The position numbers were made by a program, and so were the translations under genes. A stretch of DNA of 64,000 bases from positions 1,178,001 to 1,242,000 of the forward strand of contig BGZK01000012.1 of the NCBI GenBank assembly GCA_005406025.1, read 5' to 3'. Positions within the stretch are counted from its first letter, which is position 1; each line of letters opens with the position of its first letter. Origin of the DNA: Eumeta japonica (lineage: Eukaryota; Arthropoda; Insecta; Lepidoptera; Psychidae). Shown piece by piece: positions 32,746 through 45,182 of the stretch. The notes under the pieces are model-generated. The model was not told the DNA's origin. It made no database searches and worked only from the letters and a program-made list of their open reading frames with translations.

Positions 32746-34915
32746 AAATGCGATTCGGTTCGTCATTACTTGAAAAAATCTCTTAAATATAACATGCCAA
32801 TGTTTTGCTTCAAGATGTGAATCACTCTAAAAGCGTATATCGGTCCGTTGCAATCGAATCCACATAAAAAAGTTGAGTTATTTTCGCAAAGTGTCTTTTG
32901 ATATGAGTACTTTAAAAGGAACCGGTAGGCGTCTTACAAGGCGACGATCGCAAGATGCTGAAAGTAAAAGTAATTTCAGTGTCACGCTCCACTTACGTCA
33001 GGGCCCCGTGTTTTTGTCTATCCCCTTTTATTATCCCATTTTTCGTCTGAAAGCATTCAAAGTTTTATAACGGGCACGATCTTTGCTTTTTCTTTGTCTG
33101 TAGTTACGATTCCATTTTTATTAGGTTTTGAAACTTTTAATACCTAATACTGCATTTATTATGACACAGGCTAGTTTATATTATTGTATAAGTACATACA
33201 ATTCAGAAGGCGTTCTCAACTTAGCGAAATTGCAGTTTAACTTGTAAATAATTTTAACACAAAGTCAGGTTCTCAGGATTACAAAAGTCAAGTATTAATT
33301 ATTTATTTCTAAGCCTCAAAGTGCTTAAAACAGATTCACTATTTTTTTATTGACTTTTTATATATTTCGATTCATTTACAATTACCAATATGTTTATTAA
33401 AGGATTAAGAAATATGGTTATAATTTTAATATTGTTGTAAACGAGACGGCAATTTAGTTCGTTTATCCCTACAATTATTTTGTCGTTAATGCTTATAAAG
33501 AGGATTGCCTGCCTGTCTTCTGCATAATAACGAGTTTCGTCTGAGGTTCGTTAAAAAAAATTCAATAACAATAATTCGATTCTTCAACAACAACAAAGTA
33601 TACTAACTCTTGTATATTCTGTCCGGGAGTATGACAACGCCGATGATTAGTGGCTTTTGTGAGCGTATGGCACGTTTTTTTTTTAATCCTCTAATTGCTC
33701 TAATAAAATTAAAATCGCATTAGTCAATTAAGGCGGTCACTTCGGCACACGTTTTTAACGAGCTCCGTAATCAGAGTTCCGTCCCAGGTGCGCGACCGCG
33801 GGTGGGAATTACGCGAGCTGTGTGTGCGCCGAGGGGGACGGGGGCACGCGTTGTTGTGTATTTTGGGGATGAATAGATATTTATGTATATGTATTTACAA
33901 TGAATCTCAATGATTAATTTTTTATTTGCCTGACAGTGGAGGCCACATTTTGACATTGGTGTTGTCAACCATGGCAGTTCACAATAGGTATATTAGGCAG
34001 CCTTGGATCTAAGATTTTTTCGTACCGGGGTATTAACTTGATAGTGTCGCCTTTTCTATTCAACGTTTGAGATAAATTGTTAAAAAAAAACTCTCAAATT
34101 GCCATTTTTTATGATCAGAATAATAAGAAGACTTTAACGAATTTGCACTGTTTATTATCTATTACCTAATAACTTTTTCATAAAATTGTATATAGGAAAC
34201 ATATAACAACTCATGTTATGATATGTTTCCTACATGCACTCTTTTGACCAGTCATTTTTGGACTTTTCAGAGTTAATAGGCGAAGCTTCAATGCTATATA
34301 AGTACCATTTTGCATAATTATATAGAAACTTCTGTATTATTATTTTTTTTTAATATTATATTTGTTTTTGTAGAAAAAGAAATCATTATACCTCTTGGAA
34401 GGAAAAACCATAAGAAACATCCTTTAAATATTTTTTAACTTTAATTATTGATAAAATTAACAAATTTGTGAAATTTAAAATCCCGCAATGATGTTGTCCT
34501 GCATGTTGCACTGCAGCCGCTTGCAGCGCATTTCGGAATTAACACTAAGACGCGTTCAAAAGCAGGTTTTTTTCAACGATATTATGAATTTGGCACCTAC
34601 TGAAACTGCCACCCGGGACGGGGGGCGGGTGTCCCTGTTTGTCTCCTCCTCCCCAGATCCGGGGCTGATACTAAGTGAATACAGCAGGTTGAAATTATGC
34701 TATTTTAGTTATAATATGTTACAATGTCCTATTGATAGATAATATACCATATCGATTGATACTATCTTTACATATTATGAAATAAATATAATAAAAGTAT
34801 AAAAAATTTAGCTGTCTTTCAGTTTTTGCATTTGTTAGTCGACAACCATTTGTAAAATCTGCACAATACAAACAACACAATTAATACCAAATAAGTGATT
34901 ATTTGCTCAAGGTCT
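32746..34915. other. intergenic DNA with one GC-richer patch
   Basis: 33725-33860 is GC-rich (cccaggtgcgcgaccgcggg) in AT-rich surroundings. Elsewhere no gene or named repeat. Poly-T/poly-A runs only. Confidence 0.4.
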
Positions 34916-34919
34916 AAGA

Positions 34920-35485
34920 TATACTAGCTTTATCCTCCGGTTTCGCTCGCGTGAATGTAAAACGAATTTCTTATTTTTTTACATTGACAATAGCATATCC
35001 ACAGACGATCCATTATCAACACCGGTCCGAGATTGGAATCACGAGGGACCGGCATTGGGAGTAAGAGCGGAAGTGGGAGTGTTTTACAATAAAATGATGT
35101 ATTAATAGTACCTGTTTTTTTTCTGTATGAGAATGTGCGTTCCTTCTGCGTAATTGGATCAAAATGAAATTGAGGGAGAACCGGAATCGGAATGCAATCG
35201 TAAGAGTGGAATCGGAATCAAGAGCGGAATTGGGATCAGATTTAAGAGCGGGACCGGAAACGCAATCGATAGCGAGACCAGGGTCGAAATGGAAAGAGGG
35301 ATTGTATCTACAGCGAAACGGGAATCGAGAGCAGGACAAGATAGGAATTGAATGTGTATTCGTGCTTGGAGTCGAAAGGCGAGATCGTGATGGTGATCAT
35401 AGTTGGTGATGTGTTCGGTCGCTATAAACGATGAAAGAATGAAAGTTACTCTATACATATAATAAAAGTGAGTGCCTGTCTGTGT
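34920..35485 (+). repeat. repeat with degenerate GGAATCG core, copy 2
   Basis: Begins atactagctttatcctccgg and ttcgctcgcgtgaatg, continues with the purine array (ggaatcggaatgcaatcgta, agagcggaattgggatcaga) and ends near ataataaaagtgagtgcctg, another string frequent in lepidopteran repeats. Several overlapping open frames (RNRN-, RESR-like) come from the simple composition, not from genes. Confidence 0.6.
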
Positions 35486-36064
35486 GTCCGGACTTATCTT
35501 TAAAACGGCAAAATAGCTTTTATTATTATTATTTTGCATTTAACTTTTCGAACTCGAAATTATTAATGTTTCATTCTAAAGTTCTTATTGCAAATCAACC
35601 CTCGTTCACATTTCACCGGTCGACTCCTCCTTCAACTCTTTTCCTATCCTTGTTTATTTTCTCTAATAAGATGAATGCGTCGTAATCAGTCTAGTGTAGA
35701 TATTGATACGTATATAAGCCTTCAACGCCACTAATTATTAATTGGCTTGTAGCATCTCAGACTAGATATTTAAATGAGGTTAACCATTTTTTTTCTGACC
35801 TCCCTTTTAAATGAAATCAAAGCTATATTTTGGTCCAAACTATGCTCCATTTCCTATAAAAACTGCATTAAAATTCGTTTCGCAGTTGCAAAGATATGCG
35901 CGAAAGGACGGACAGACAAAAAGTTTAAAAAGCGTTTTCTCTTATATCAAGTTTTTCTTATGGTCCCTTCTACATTTTCCATACATATCCTTAATGTACA
36001 GACACATACACAGGGTTCTATTGTTTTATGATAAGTATGTATGGACGTGTTTCTTATATGAAAA
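35486..36064. other. intergenic DNA with repeat debris
   Basis: tatgcgcgaaaggacggaca and acacagggttctattg look like debris of the GGACAGAC...GGGTTC repeat family. No gene. Confidence 0.35.
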
Positions 36065-36065
36065 C

Positions 36066-36475
36066 TAGCTTCCGCCCGCGGTTCCGTCTATGTGGACATA
36101 GAATGAATTTCATAATTTTATATATCGACCGATTACGAACTTAATCATGTTTTCGATGAATCTCGTCCTTGTTTGTAATCCCGGTTCTGCTCTTCTTGCC
36201 GATTTGTCTCACTTTCGGTTACGATTAAAATTCCACTTTCAATTGCGAACTCAGTCTCGATCCAAGTAGATTACGATTATTTTCCCGCTCTGAATTCTGA
36301 TCTCGGTACTGCTCCTTATTCTAATTCCGGTCTCGCCCTTGATTCTGATTTTAGTCCCGCATTCGATTCCGACTTTGATTCTGTACGCGATTCCGATCCC
36401 GACTTTCGATTCTGCTTTTCGTCCCGTTTGCAATTTTGATTCCGCTATCGGTCACGATTCCAAGATTTGGACGGG
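36066..36475 (-). repeat. repeat with degenerate GGAATCG core, copy 3, core inverted
   Basis: The left end is actagcttccgcccgcggtt. The core is pyrimidine-rich (ttgtaatcccggttctgctc; attccggtctcgcccttgat), which is the complement of the purine array in copies 1 and 2. A possible matching far end, gggtcagctagtaa, lies at 37934-37948. Confidence 0.5.
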
Positions 36476-37214
36476 GTTAGTATTAAAATAAAATTTAGAC
36501 CATATTAATTGAGGATAGTGTAGTTACACTATCCTTGGACTAGGAAGCTTCCTAGTAAAGTTTAAATAGTTGCAAGTCGAAGGGTTTTTGGAATCTGTAA
36601 TAACATAAATGTGCAGATGACGCCAGAACGAAATATTAATAGTCTATTTTACTCAAAGAGGTTCTTATTCATGAAGGAATTTTTAGAATCACTTCGGTAA
36701 TTTCGTTTAATAGTTCGAATATGTAGACGATATCGGGGGCAGTTGACAGTTTTTCGTCTTTTTCAGAAACCTCATCGTGTCTACAACATGTCGTCAGTTT
36801 GATACTGATTGGATGAATGATTCAGGGACACAAAGGAGACGAACAAAGTACACACGCATTTTTATAAATTATACAACTTTTTTCCCCTCTTCACTTAGTT
36901 GCGTAAAACGCGTCTCCTCATTTTTAATAAGCAACATTTATACCAAATAAAATCGTACCTCGCTCCATAAAAAGTTACGTATAAAAGTCAACCCCCTTTT
37001 ACTCCGTTAAAAAGTGTATTTGCAAAAATTCATTTTTCGGCACTCTCATGGTGCACGAATCGGTGAGTCGCTTTTCTCCATTTATACACTTATTGTTATC
37101 ATTTAACGTTATTTATTAAACTACTCCGTCAATTAATGTACTGTACAAAGCAAACTTCTTATCCATGTAAATTTACATGCTGTTTGTTGTGTCAGGTTTT
37201 ATTTATCCCACTGT
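36476..37214. other. intergenic DNA, no feature recognised
   Basis: No gene or named repeat. Confidence 0.35.
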
Positions 37215-37485
37215 TAAGCCTTACCCTTTCACGATCTTTTTATTCCAGGCTGACGGTCTGGAATCTTAAGCCCTGTACGCTGGACCAGTGCAGACTGGTA
37301 AGGTCTATTGTCACCAAAGCGACGATAACGATCGTGACCGACAGCTTAAAACGTGTTTTCCGAGGCAGAGCGTGTGCTTCACTTTGGCTCAAGTTAACAG
37401 CTCATTGGTCAATTCGGTCGTGGTCAGAATCGAACCTGATACCTTTCGGTACCTGAGCCTTAACCACCGAGTCATAACCTATCCA
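37215..37485. repeat. SINE-like repeat, copy 1
   Basis: Contains ggtcaattcggtcgtggtca and gaatcgaacctgat, close to a tRNA B box, then aaccaccgagtcat. It shares the block tcattggtcaattcggtcgtggtca with the copy at 39715-39790. No functional tRNA fold was recognised. Confidence 0.55.
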
Positions 37486-38220
37486 TACTGATTACAATAA
37501 TTAGTTTTATAAGGTTTCACAAAGTGTACTCGAAAACCATATTCAAACTTCATTTAGTAAATTTCTTTCACTTTTAACATAAAAATCGTCTATGTGGCTG
37601 AAATATTAAACATAGATATGTGGTATCGTGGATTTTATTTCCTTATTTTAAACCTATAGGTAGCGCAAGACACTAAATCAACCAAACATTTCCTTTTTTC
37701 TGGCTACGATTACTGTTATTGTGATTTATTACTAAAAAAACATATTAATTAAGATTAAAAAAAGGTTATAGCACTCAAGAATACGACAAACAGGCAGTGG
37801 CCTACCATATGAGCAATCACATGTTATTACTGTATACCCATTTTTATCGCGATCTGTCAAGCCATTCTTGAGTTATAAAAGAACATTCAGACAGATTTAA
37901 AGACAGACGTGAATTACAAAAATGGTAGAATTCGGGTCAGCTAGTAATAAAACGAACATATATCTCGAAGTTTGACAAAAATATTGAAGGTACAGACAGG
38001 CGATACAGATTTATGTAGTAGTTTATACGTTAATAATAGGCCACAGAACGATAACCCACTAAAACAAATGTTTACTCAAACCAAACTAGTTCAGAAAAAA
38101 CAAAAAAAATATTAGGAATTGGATACCGATAACTGGTTGGTCTCTTTGGGCTCGATGCTCATATGTTTCAATGTTAGGAAATTGAATATGACAAGCTAGT
38201 CATAAAATGGTTCCTTTATT
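37486..38220. other. intergenic DNA with a repeat end
   Basis: 37830-37950 (atttttatcgcgatctgtca; agaattcgggtcagctagta) resembles the tail of a lepidopteran repeat that starts AACTAGCTT. The rest is unassigned AT-rich DNA. Confidence 0.35.
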
Positions 38221-38224
38221 TTTT

Positions 38225-38420
38225 TATAGCTTTTTTAAGACGTAAACGAGCGTACGAGCCACCAAATAATAGACGGTCATCGTCACCCATGGACACCTGC
38301 AACTCCAGAGGATTCACTGGTGCTTTGCCGGCCTTTTAAATAGGAATAGGATCTTTTATCGAAGATCCCCTTGTCGTAATTAATGTGGAACACCACTGAA
38401 GATATATAGACATGGTAATA
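38225..38420 (-). repeat. lepidopteran interspersed repeat (CATGGGC...GCTCGT type), copy 1
   Basis: On the - strand it reads aaaggccggcaaagcaccag, then gtgtccatgggtgacgatga and gctcgtacgctcgttta. This matches a repeat widespread in moth and butterfly genomes. The opposite-orientation copy is at 47055-47150. Confidence 0.65.
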
Positions 38421-39599
38421 GGGATGGTATTTCCGGCGAGTAGAACCATGACGGAATCCAGGGACAGGAATGAAGTTGAATACTTCTCCATTGAAGTTCT
38501 TTGTGGTCCCGATTTACCATATATGTCTCATTATTTGATGTACCACACGTTATTCGATGTAAGGCATACGTAGATATATTAAAACAGTTTGAAATTAAAC
38601 AGTCAAAAACGCAAATTAAAAACCTTTCTAAAACCTATTCGGCTGTTAAACCCTTAGAACATAATAAAACGTAATTAAATAAAAAAATCTTGAACAATGA
38701 TAACCGAAATTCCTCAACTTTGCGGAACTTACCAAATAAATTACTTTTAAATGCTGCCGATAAATCAATTCGGGCTACAAAAATGGCCTCTTAATGTTAA
38801 GGCCGCCGGGCACTTAGATTCAATCAAGAGGCATTAATTTAAGCCTTGGCTCAAAACTTGGTCGACGTTGGGACAAACTTTTGCAGTATTTCATAAAATA
38901 TTTTTATTTTGCACCCTTATACCACCACATCGGAAATTTTATCGAAAGACGAATTTTCATTATCAACATTCCAGCAATGAAAAAAAATGAAATAATTAAT
39001 CGGGAAAAGAAATTCAATGAAGCAAATGAACTTTGTCGAAATTCAGAATCATTAGGGCTCGACGTCAATCCGAGAAGTGAACGCGTAAAGATAATGACTC
39101 GAACTCCGGTACAAATGTTGACGATAAATCATTTTTTCTGACGCAGATGCCTTAAAGAAGTAAAGAAAGGAGAAATTAAAACGAAAGCAAAGAAAGCCAG
39201 TTTGGCAACAAAGTTAGGGGCCCGCCGGCGGGACACACCCAATTAGGCGCGAAACTTTATCTACAATGAAAATATTTTTTTTTGAGGAGCATTAAAATTT
39301 TTTACGACGAATTCTGAAACCTTTCGTGGTTTGACATCATTTGACCTTGTAAATGTTAATTAAAATCGACGAGCGGCACATCTTTTCATGATCCTAGTGG
39401 GGAATCATGATTTAACTAAAATATACGAAGCTGTACGTAAATTGTCTCCTATGAAACATACTTACTATAAGAGATAATGTGTGGCGCTCCATAATAAATA
39501 GAATAACTTACATCACATAATATTTGAACAAACAAGATTTCGCTACAGTTGTTAAGTATTTGTAGCTGAGGCGTACCTACCTATATTTTTTTTGACAAT
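38421..39599. other. intergenic DNA with a compositionally distinct patch
   Basis: 38690-39260 is less repetitive and GC-richer in places (ttaaggccgccgggcactta; gggcccgccggcgggacaca), with many ATTA/TAAT cores. It has no coding signal and may be a regulatory block; this is inference. Confidence 0.35.
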
Positions 39600-39840
39600 T
39601 CATCCAAATCGAGGGTCTTGCAATTTAAGTTCATTATGCTGGTTCAGTCTCGGTCAGGAGACGTTAATCGTGACATCGTCTGAGATCAACTTCTTAACGT
39701 GCTCTTTGGGTCACAGTGGCAGTGATTTGAGTTTAAGTTAAACTCATCGGTCAATTCAGTCGTGGTCGGGGTTCGAACCTGGTGCCTTCTGATCGGAAGC
39801 AGGGTCCTTGACCTTTCAACTAACATCGCTCTTATTAGCT
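39600..39840. repeat. SINE-like repeat, copy 2
   Basis: Contains catcggtcaattcagtcgtg followed by gtcggggttcgaacctggtg, a good B-box match (GGTTCGAAC), then gggtccttgacctttcaac. Shares its core with copy 1 at 37215-37485. Confidence 0.6.
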
Positions 39841-41380
39841 ATAGGTACTTCAAATCAATATCTAAATGTTTGCGCATCAAAATCAAAATCCTTTAATTTT
39901 GATGCGCAAACAAATAGGTGTCAAAATGACTCGACGATCATTTCCCGTTGATGAGTTTCGTCTGGTCACGTTCCATCGATGGCAATTTCCGGCGATTTAG
40001 CTGATGGCCTGCGCCCCCCCCCGTCCACCCGATCTGCTACCTTGTATCCTATTATGGAGGCTCTTCATAGTTTTTTTTTTGGGAGTTCTGATGTTATATT
40101 GTGAACTAGCTGTTATCACGACTTCGTACGCTTGGAATATTAGAGTTTCTTCTCGTCTATCGATGTCGATGAAATAAAGCTTAAATTATATGTTAAATAA
40201 AGCAATTTTTTTTTTGTGAAAATGACATGAAAATTTGTTTTTATGAATAGGTAGTTTAAGACATTAGCGTATTTAAATAGATAAGCATATTTATAAATGT
40301 TTTTTTTTGTGTCAGTCTTCCTAAATCGCTCCCACTCAGTTTTTAGTACCCATATTAAATATAGAGATATGCTTGGTTCAACAGTTTTTTTATATACATA
40401 AATAAAAAGCCAAAGATTTTGACGAGATTCTTATTTTAAGATTTCGTTAGTGTCATTAGTTTAAATGTGTGCTAGTCTTAGTTGAAAAGTTTTAGAATCA
40501 GAATAATATTTTTTAAGATGCAAAATGCTTACATTTTTTTGGAATTTGCACAAATAGCATTTGCAATTTATATTATATTTTTTATTGTGTGAAACAGGTT
40601 AATGATTTTTTTATTTTGTATTCGTGAAAGAAATTTGAAAATGAATATTATTTTTAATATGCACTGGGGTTCGATTTGTTGTGAAATCATTACGAAATTA
40701 AAACATAAGGCACCGCTTTAATAGAGAGGCGACCAGCACACGATGTTATGTAACGTCTTATAGAGAAATATTTGTATATTTTTATTTGATTGGTTAACTT
40801 ACGACTTAACTTACATTGATATCGTTAAGTTTTACAATGTCTTGTCCCAATTTTTTTATTTGCCCACTGCTGATACATATTCTCTCCTTAGAACCTTTGC
40901 CACCATCTCTGTAAACTGACATTGAACGAAAATCACTTTTAAGAAGACGTGGAACGCAAAATTAATTATTGGTGCGGCGAATTGCGCTGGTTGGAAAATT
41001 TTGTTCCACAGTAACTGCACACTCAAAAAGGATAGAAAATAGAAAGGACTCACCTGTAGTACTTTGATGTCCTTCGAGTGGCCATCACCTTTTTCTTTAC
41101 GGGTTTAATTATATGCAGCGGCGCGGGCGCGGAGTTCGAGAAGTCCGTTACGAATTGCGGGTGGATTGGTACTAATAGGTAGGGGGTAGGGAGGCGCAAT
41201 ATGGAAAAGTTATAGGCAATGATAGTAACAAGGATGGAATATGTGTCATCATTGCAACATAAAACACCAACTAAAATTACGGCGCAACCAATTATAAAAG
41301 TGACTTTATTTCAATTGATTACAAATATCAAACGCATTGAATGCTATTGAATACGTTTCTCATATCAACTTTGATAATAA
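39841..41380. other. AT-rich intergenic DNA
   Basis: Includes a perfect short inverted repeat at about 39873-39911 (gtttgcgcatcaaaatcaaa facing ttttgatgcgcaaac), a C9-10 run near 40013, and unassigned AT-rich DNA. A GC-richer patch lies at 41100-41200. No gene. Confidence 0.4.
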
Positions 41381-41384
41381 TATT

Positions 41385-42345
41385 GCCACCGTTCTAAGGA
41401 GCCATGTAGAAATTTGTATTGCTGCTTCGCATCCAACGCGGACATCGTACAGTGATAATTTCGAGTAGAAGGGGGGTCGTTGTCAACGGCAGATTGTGAA
41501 CAAAGTTCTTTGAGTTGTTGAAGTCTGATTTCGTCTGGACCCGAGGCCGATCCGTCGTAAAAAGAGTTAAGGACGTTTAATGCATCTTTGACATTTACGG
41601 ATAATGCTCAGAATGAGGATTCCAGGATTGGTGACAGAGACAAATGTCGGGAAGACACAGGGTGTTTATTTGGAAATACGATAATGTTACTTCACATTTG
41701 TCTACTATTGTCCCGTCTGAAACTAGAAGACGAACCTCTCCTCTCAGATCACCTTATTAAACTATTGATTGGTTAGCTCTATGAACTGATAGCAGATGTA
41801 GGTTGGTCTGCAAAATAATCAGAGTTGTCCTGAATATTCTGTTTTACCTTATCCGTAAGACTGTTGTGGCTATCTTTTTTAGGAGTCTAAGGCTGTAAAG
41901 GCGAAAGAGAAGAAAGTGAACTAGTTATTAGCTTTACTGGTTCAAAGGCGTTTATGATGTTATTGATTAATTTATCGGTGGCCTGATGTCTCGCTCCCTT
42001 AGGCACATGCCGCAGACTTGGTATAAATTTTTTAAACTTTCCGATTTCATGTAACCGGTTTTGTGATGCTGGCCTAGTAAAAGTGGTTGGAGGCACTGAA
42101 TAATTACATTAGGCATTTGGAGCTCCGTTAAAAGTCATCGGTGGGATATGTTGAGAAGACGCAAAACTGGAGCCCCGGAGGAAAACGTCTATATGCTTGT
42201 GACCAAGGTGTATGTGGAGGCCGCGTGGATCGGCATATGGTTTGGATGATCCTGGCCAGTAAGAGCAAAAGGTGCGAGGCGAAAGACTTATGGCGCTTGG
42301 CTGATAAAAATTATAATGCTTAAAAATTACAATTGAAACATATAC
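41385..42345 (-). pseudogene. relic of a zinc-finger RT-type retrotransposon
   Basis: Across several frames on the - strand: a C2H2-like piece (PYADPRGLHIHLGHKHID, about 42240-42180), then HEIGKFKKFIPSLRHVPKGA and RHQATDKLINNII (about 42055-41950). Next is GDLRGEVRLLVSDGTI (about 41755-41705), then LNSFYDGSASGPDEIRLQQL and KELCSQ (about 41575-41505). This order (finger, a conserved 'FVPxLRxIPxG' block, a 'GDxxGAxxLLxSD' block, then 'GxDGLRPQHLK') is known from a group of insect RT proteins. The RT catalytic box itself is missing, there are many stops, and clade assignment is uncertain. Confidence 0.55.
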
Positions 42346-43959
42346 AATAACAAACAAATACAATTCTGAAGAATTGAATCCTAAATTTATTAAAATACTA
42401 TAGAAAGTGATGATTGAATTATAATGAATACTGCTGGTTTAACCACTATTTTGAGATGTTATTTAAATTGTTCTGAATCCTCGTCACCGCCTTTACACTA
42501 CTGAATGAATATTAATGCTTTAATCTCTGACAGTATACCTTAGAAATACAGCCATAGGATTACAAAGACAGTTATTTACAAAATGGTGTATATTATAAGT
42601 TATATCAATAAATAAAAGAATACTATTACATGGAGTTAGATTTAAAGCTAATCAAAGCACAAACATGTAATACAGATATTAAACTAAAGGACATGTAGAC
42701 ACAGTTTAGGAGCTATTGTAAAATGATATGAAAATCGTACTGAACCCTCGTGACCACCGCTATACATCACTACACTGGCGTATGGAAGCTGTGTTGGAGA
42801 CGCACTTGGAGTTTGGAAACCTTGCCAGAGTTGCGTCGTTACCTTTATCTATTTTCATTATTTCACGTGTTTGCAGATTTACGTTTATAAGAATTTATAG
42901 ATTAGAAAGCGCTGTTGCAAAGCGATACCGCCTTCGTGTAGAGGTCCATGGATCATGTTCGGAAGTAACAACAAAATGTTACCGCCTTTGGAATAGCAGA
43001 TTGCAGATCGAGAGTTCATGTTTGCGGAGAGCAATAATCTACGAATCTTATTGATGATAATGGAAAAGAGATTGATGTAGAATATAATAAAGAAAGAGAC
43101 CGAATCGTAAATGATTGTGCAGTCGGGATTTAAACAGAAAGCAGGATTGGATTGGGATGGATGATAGCAAGCTTACTCGGTATAGAAAATGAGGAATTGA
43201 GTATATTTCCAACCGGGGGAATCATGGGCGAAAGTTAGTAAAAGGATAAACCGATGAAATGTTACCATTTAGAAATCGAAAAAATATGAGGTTATTAAAA
43301 AAAAACTAAATGTGCGGTCGGGGAACTTCTATCAGGTACAAAGCTTTTTTCAATATAAATATGTAAAGCCAGAAAAATACAGAATTTGACTTAATATTTT
43401 AGGAAAAAATTTCGTTTATTATAAAGTAATATAAAAAAGTGCATTTAAAATTAAATGTAAAGTTATACTAAATAATAAATATCAAGAAAGATACAGAAGG
43501 AGAAAGGTGTACGGAGGGGGCATAACGCTTTTTCACTATGTTACGATTTCTACCTCTCTCGCGCATCTCTTTATAATTATTACTATAGTGCCTTTAATAC
43601 TATACCACTATTTTATATTTATCTTCCTATATATCGCATATGAGTATCACAGATTACTAACTCTATTTCCTTACCATTGGACGCCTTATTGAGAGTTGAA
43701 AATTAACTGCCCTTGTATACTTTTCATTACACGTACAGAAGAACACAGCATTAAAATCCGTTCAGTCTATTTCTATTTACAAACGCTGTTGATAGAAAAT
43801 ATATGTGTGAATATCTGACATAAATACGTTTCGTGAAGCATATCATATCAATTACTGTCTTACATTTAAAACGGAAGAAAAAATGTGTGCGGGACAAGCA
43901 TTGAAATACATCGTACTCAAATAGAGGAGATAGGTTGAGCTAATCGGAATTCATTATAA

Positions 43960-44007
<48 letters not shown>

Positions 44008-44187
44008 TTTAGTTACTAAGCACTCGAGAGAGAAAATATAAATCCAAGTGTTGTTATTTAATATAAAAAAGAATGACAGAATCTTATCAATTTAAATATT
44101 AAGCTTAAGTAATTTAGAAATATTATATTAAAACATGAGATAAATATCGATTTCTCAATTTTCCGTCTCTGTGAAGACCTACTTGGA
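42346..44187. other. intergenic DNA with (AT)n microsatellite
   Basis: An open frame at 42728-43054 (108 codons) has no recognisable domain. (TA)n runs at about 43963-44000. No other feature. Confidence 0.4.
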
Positions 44188-44500
44188 GTGAACGATGCAA
44201 ATTTTGACTCATTATCTATTGGGGGAATTCAAAAGAACGCCAGCGTGTGTGGGCGCTCGGCGCGGACGCCGTTCCCGGGGCCGGAGCGCCCTCAAAGGGC
44301 CCACGCAGCGGGAGGGGGTTATATTAAGGCTTCGTTGCTGGGTCGACGCGCCCGCAACTTTGAACTTTCATAACTGCCACTGGCCGAGGTCGGCCGGCGT
44401 GTTACTTCCATTACCGGATTTAATCAAACGGATGCCGTTGTTTTATCTGGAACCGGACGCGGGAGTAGGCGTTGGGTGCGCTTGTCGTATAACATAATAA
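44188..44500. other. GC-rich patch, function unknown
   Basis: The strongest GC island of the gene-free region (gctcggcgcggacgccgttc; cggggccggagcgccctcaa). Two overlapping open frames (44188-44373 and 44195-44497) lack recognisable domains and are probably a by-product of composition. It could be a regulatory element or an unrecognised first exon. Confidence 0.35.
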
Positions 44501-44879
44501 TAGCGAATGGTACAGTCACAGCTCCGTGAAACGTTCTAGACTGCTATTCCCACTTCCGAGAGTGGAGTGCCAGTCTGTAGCTATTAATGTTCAGTGTGTG
44601 TTTCCCTCTGTTTGTAAGAGAATTCTATGCAGCGTTTCTTGGCGGTCGTTTCATGTAATTTACAAATGCCCGTTAACACTACAGTAAATGCAAATAGAAT
44701 AAAAGTAAAATTATTTTTGAATTTCATATTTTTTGACTTTATTCGGTTTTGGTTATTTTTTTAATGTAATTTTTTGTATAATTGAGGTTATTTCTTTTAG
44801 TCCGACTTTGGAAAATCGAGATTTTATAAGATGCCGTCGTTTTGTAGTTCTAGAAAGCCCTTCTGAGTATTTTCAGATG

Positions 44880-45110
44880 AATGTCCGTATGTGAATGTGT
44901 GTATGCGTGTGTGCGTAAGCATCCGCGTGTGCATATCCGTCCGAGTGCGCGTGCGTGTGTGCGTGTAAACGTGCGTGTATATAGGTGTGTCTCTCTCTCT
45001 GTGTGTGTGTGTGTATGTCAGTTTTGAATATTTTTTGAACTAACGGACCGATTAGAATCGGTCTTCCAGAATTCGGGATGATTTGATTGAATTAGAAATT
45101 TTAACATCAA
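44880..45110 (+). repeat. TG-rich run and flank, non-coding repeat copy C
   Basis: A degenerate TG/TGCG run ends in ctctctctctctgtgtgtgt and is followed by ctaacggaccgattagaatc. The combination of TG run and aac(t/g)..ccgatt flank is shared with copy A at 22310-22375. Confidence 0.5.
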
Positions 45111-45182
45111 CTGATTTTTGATAAATTCTGAGAAATTATAAAAAATATTAATATGTTTATAGATAATTTTAAGCTATACTCA

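Noticed and set aside
35016..35539. Several overlapping frames rich in Arg/Asn/Glu or Pro/Ile
   Set aside because: By-products of the degenerate ggaatcg repeat on both strands.
39760..39790. tRNA gene
   Set aside because: Only the B-box-like part is present; no complete cloverleaf. It fits a SINE.
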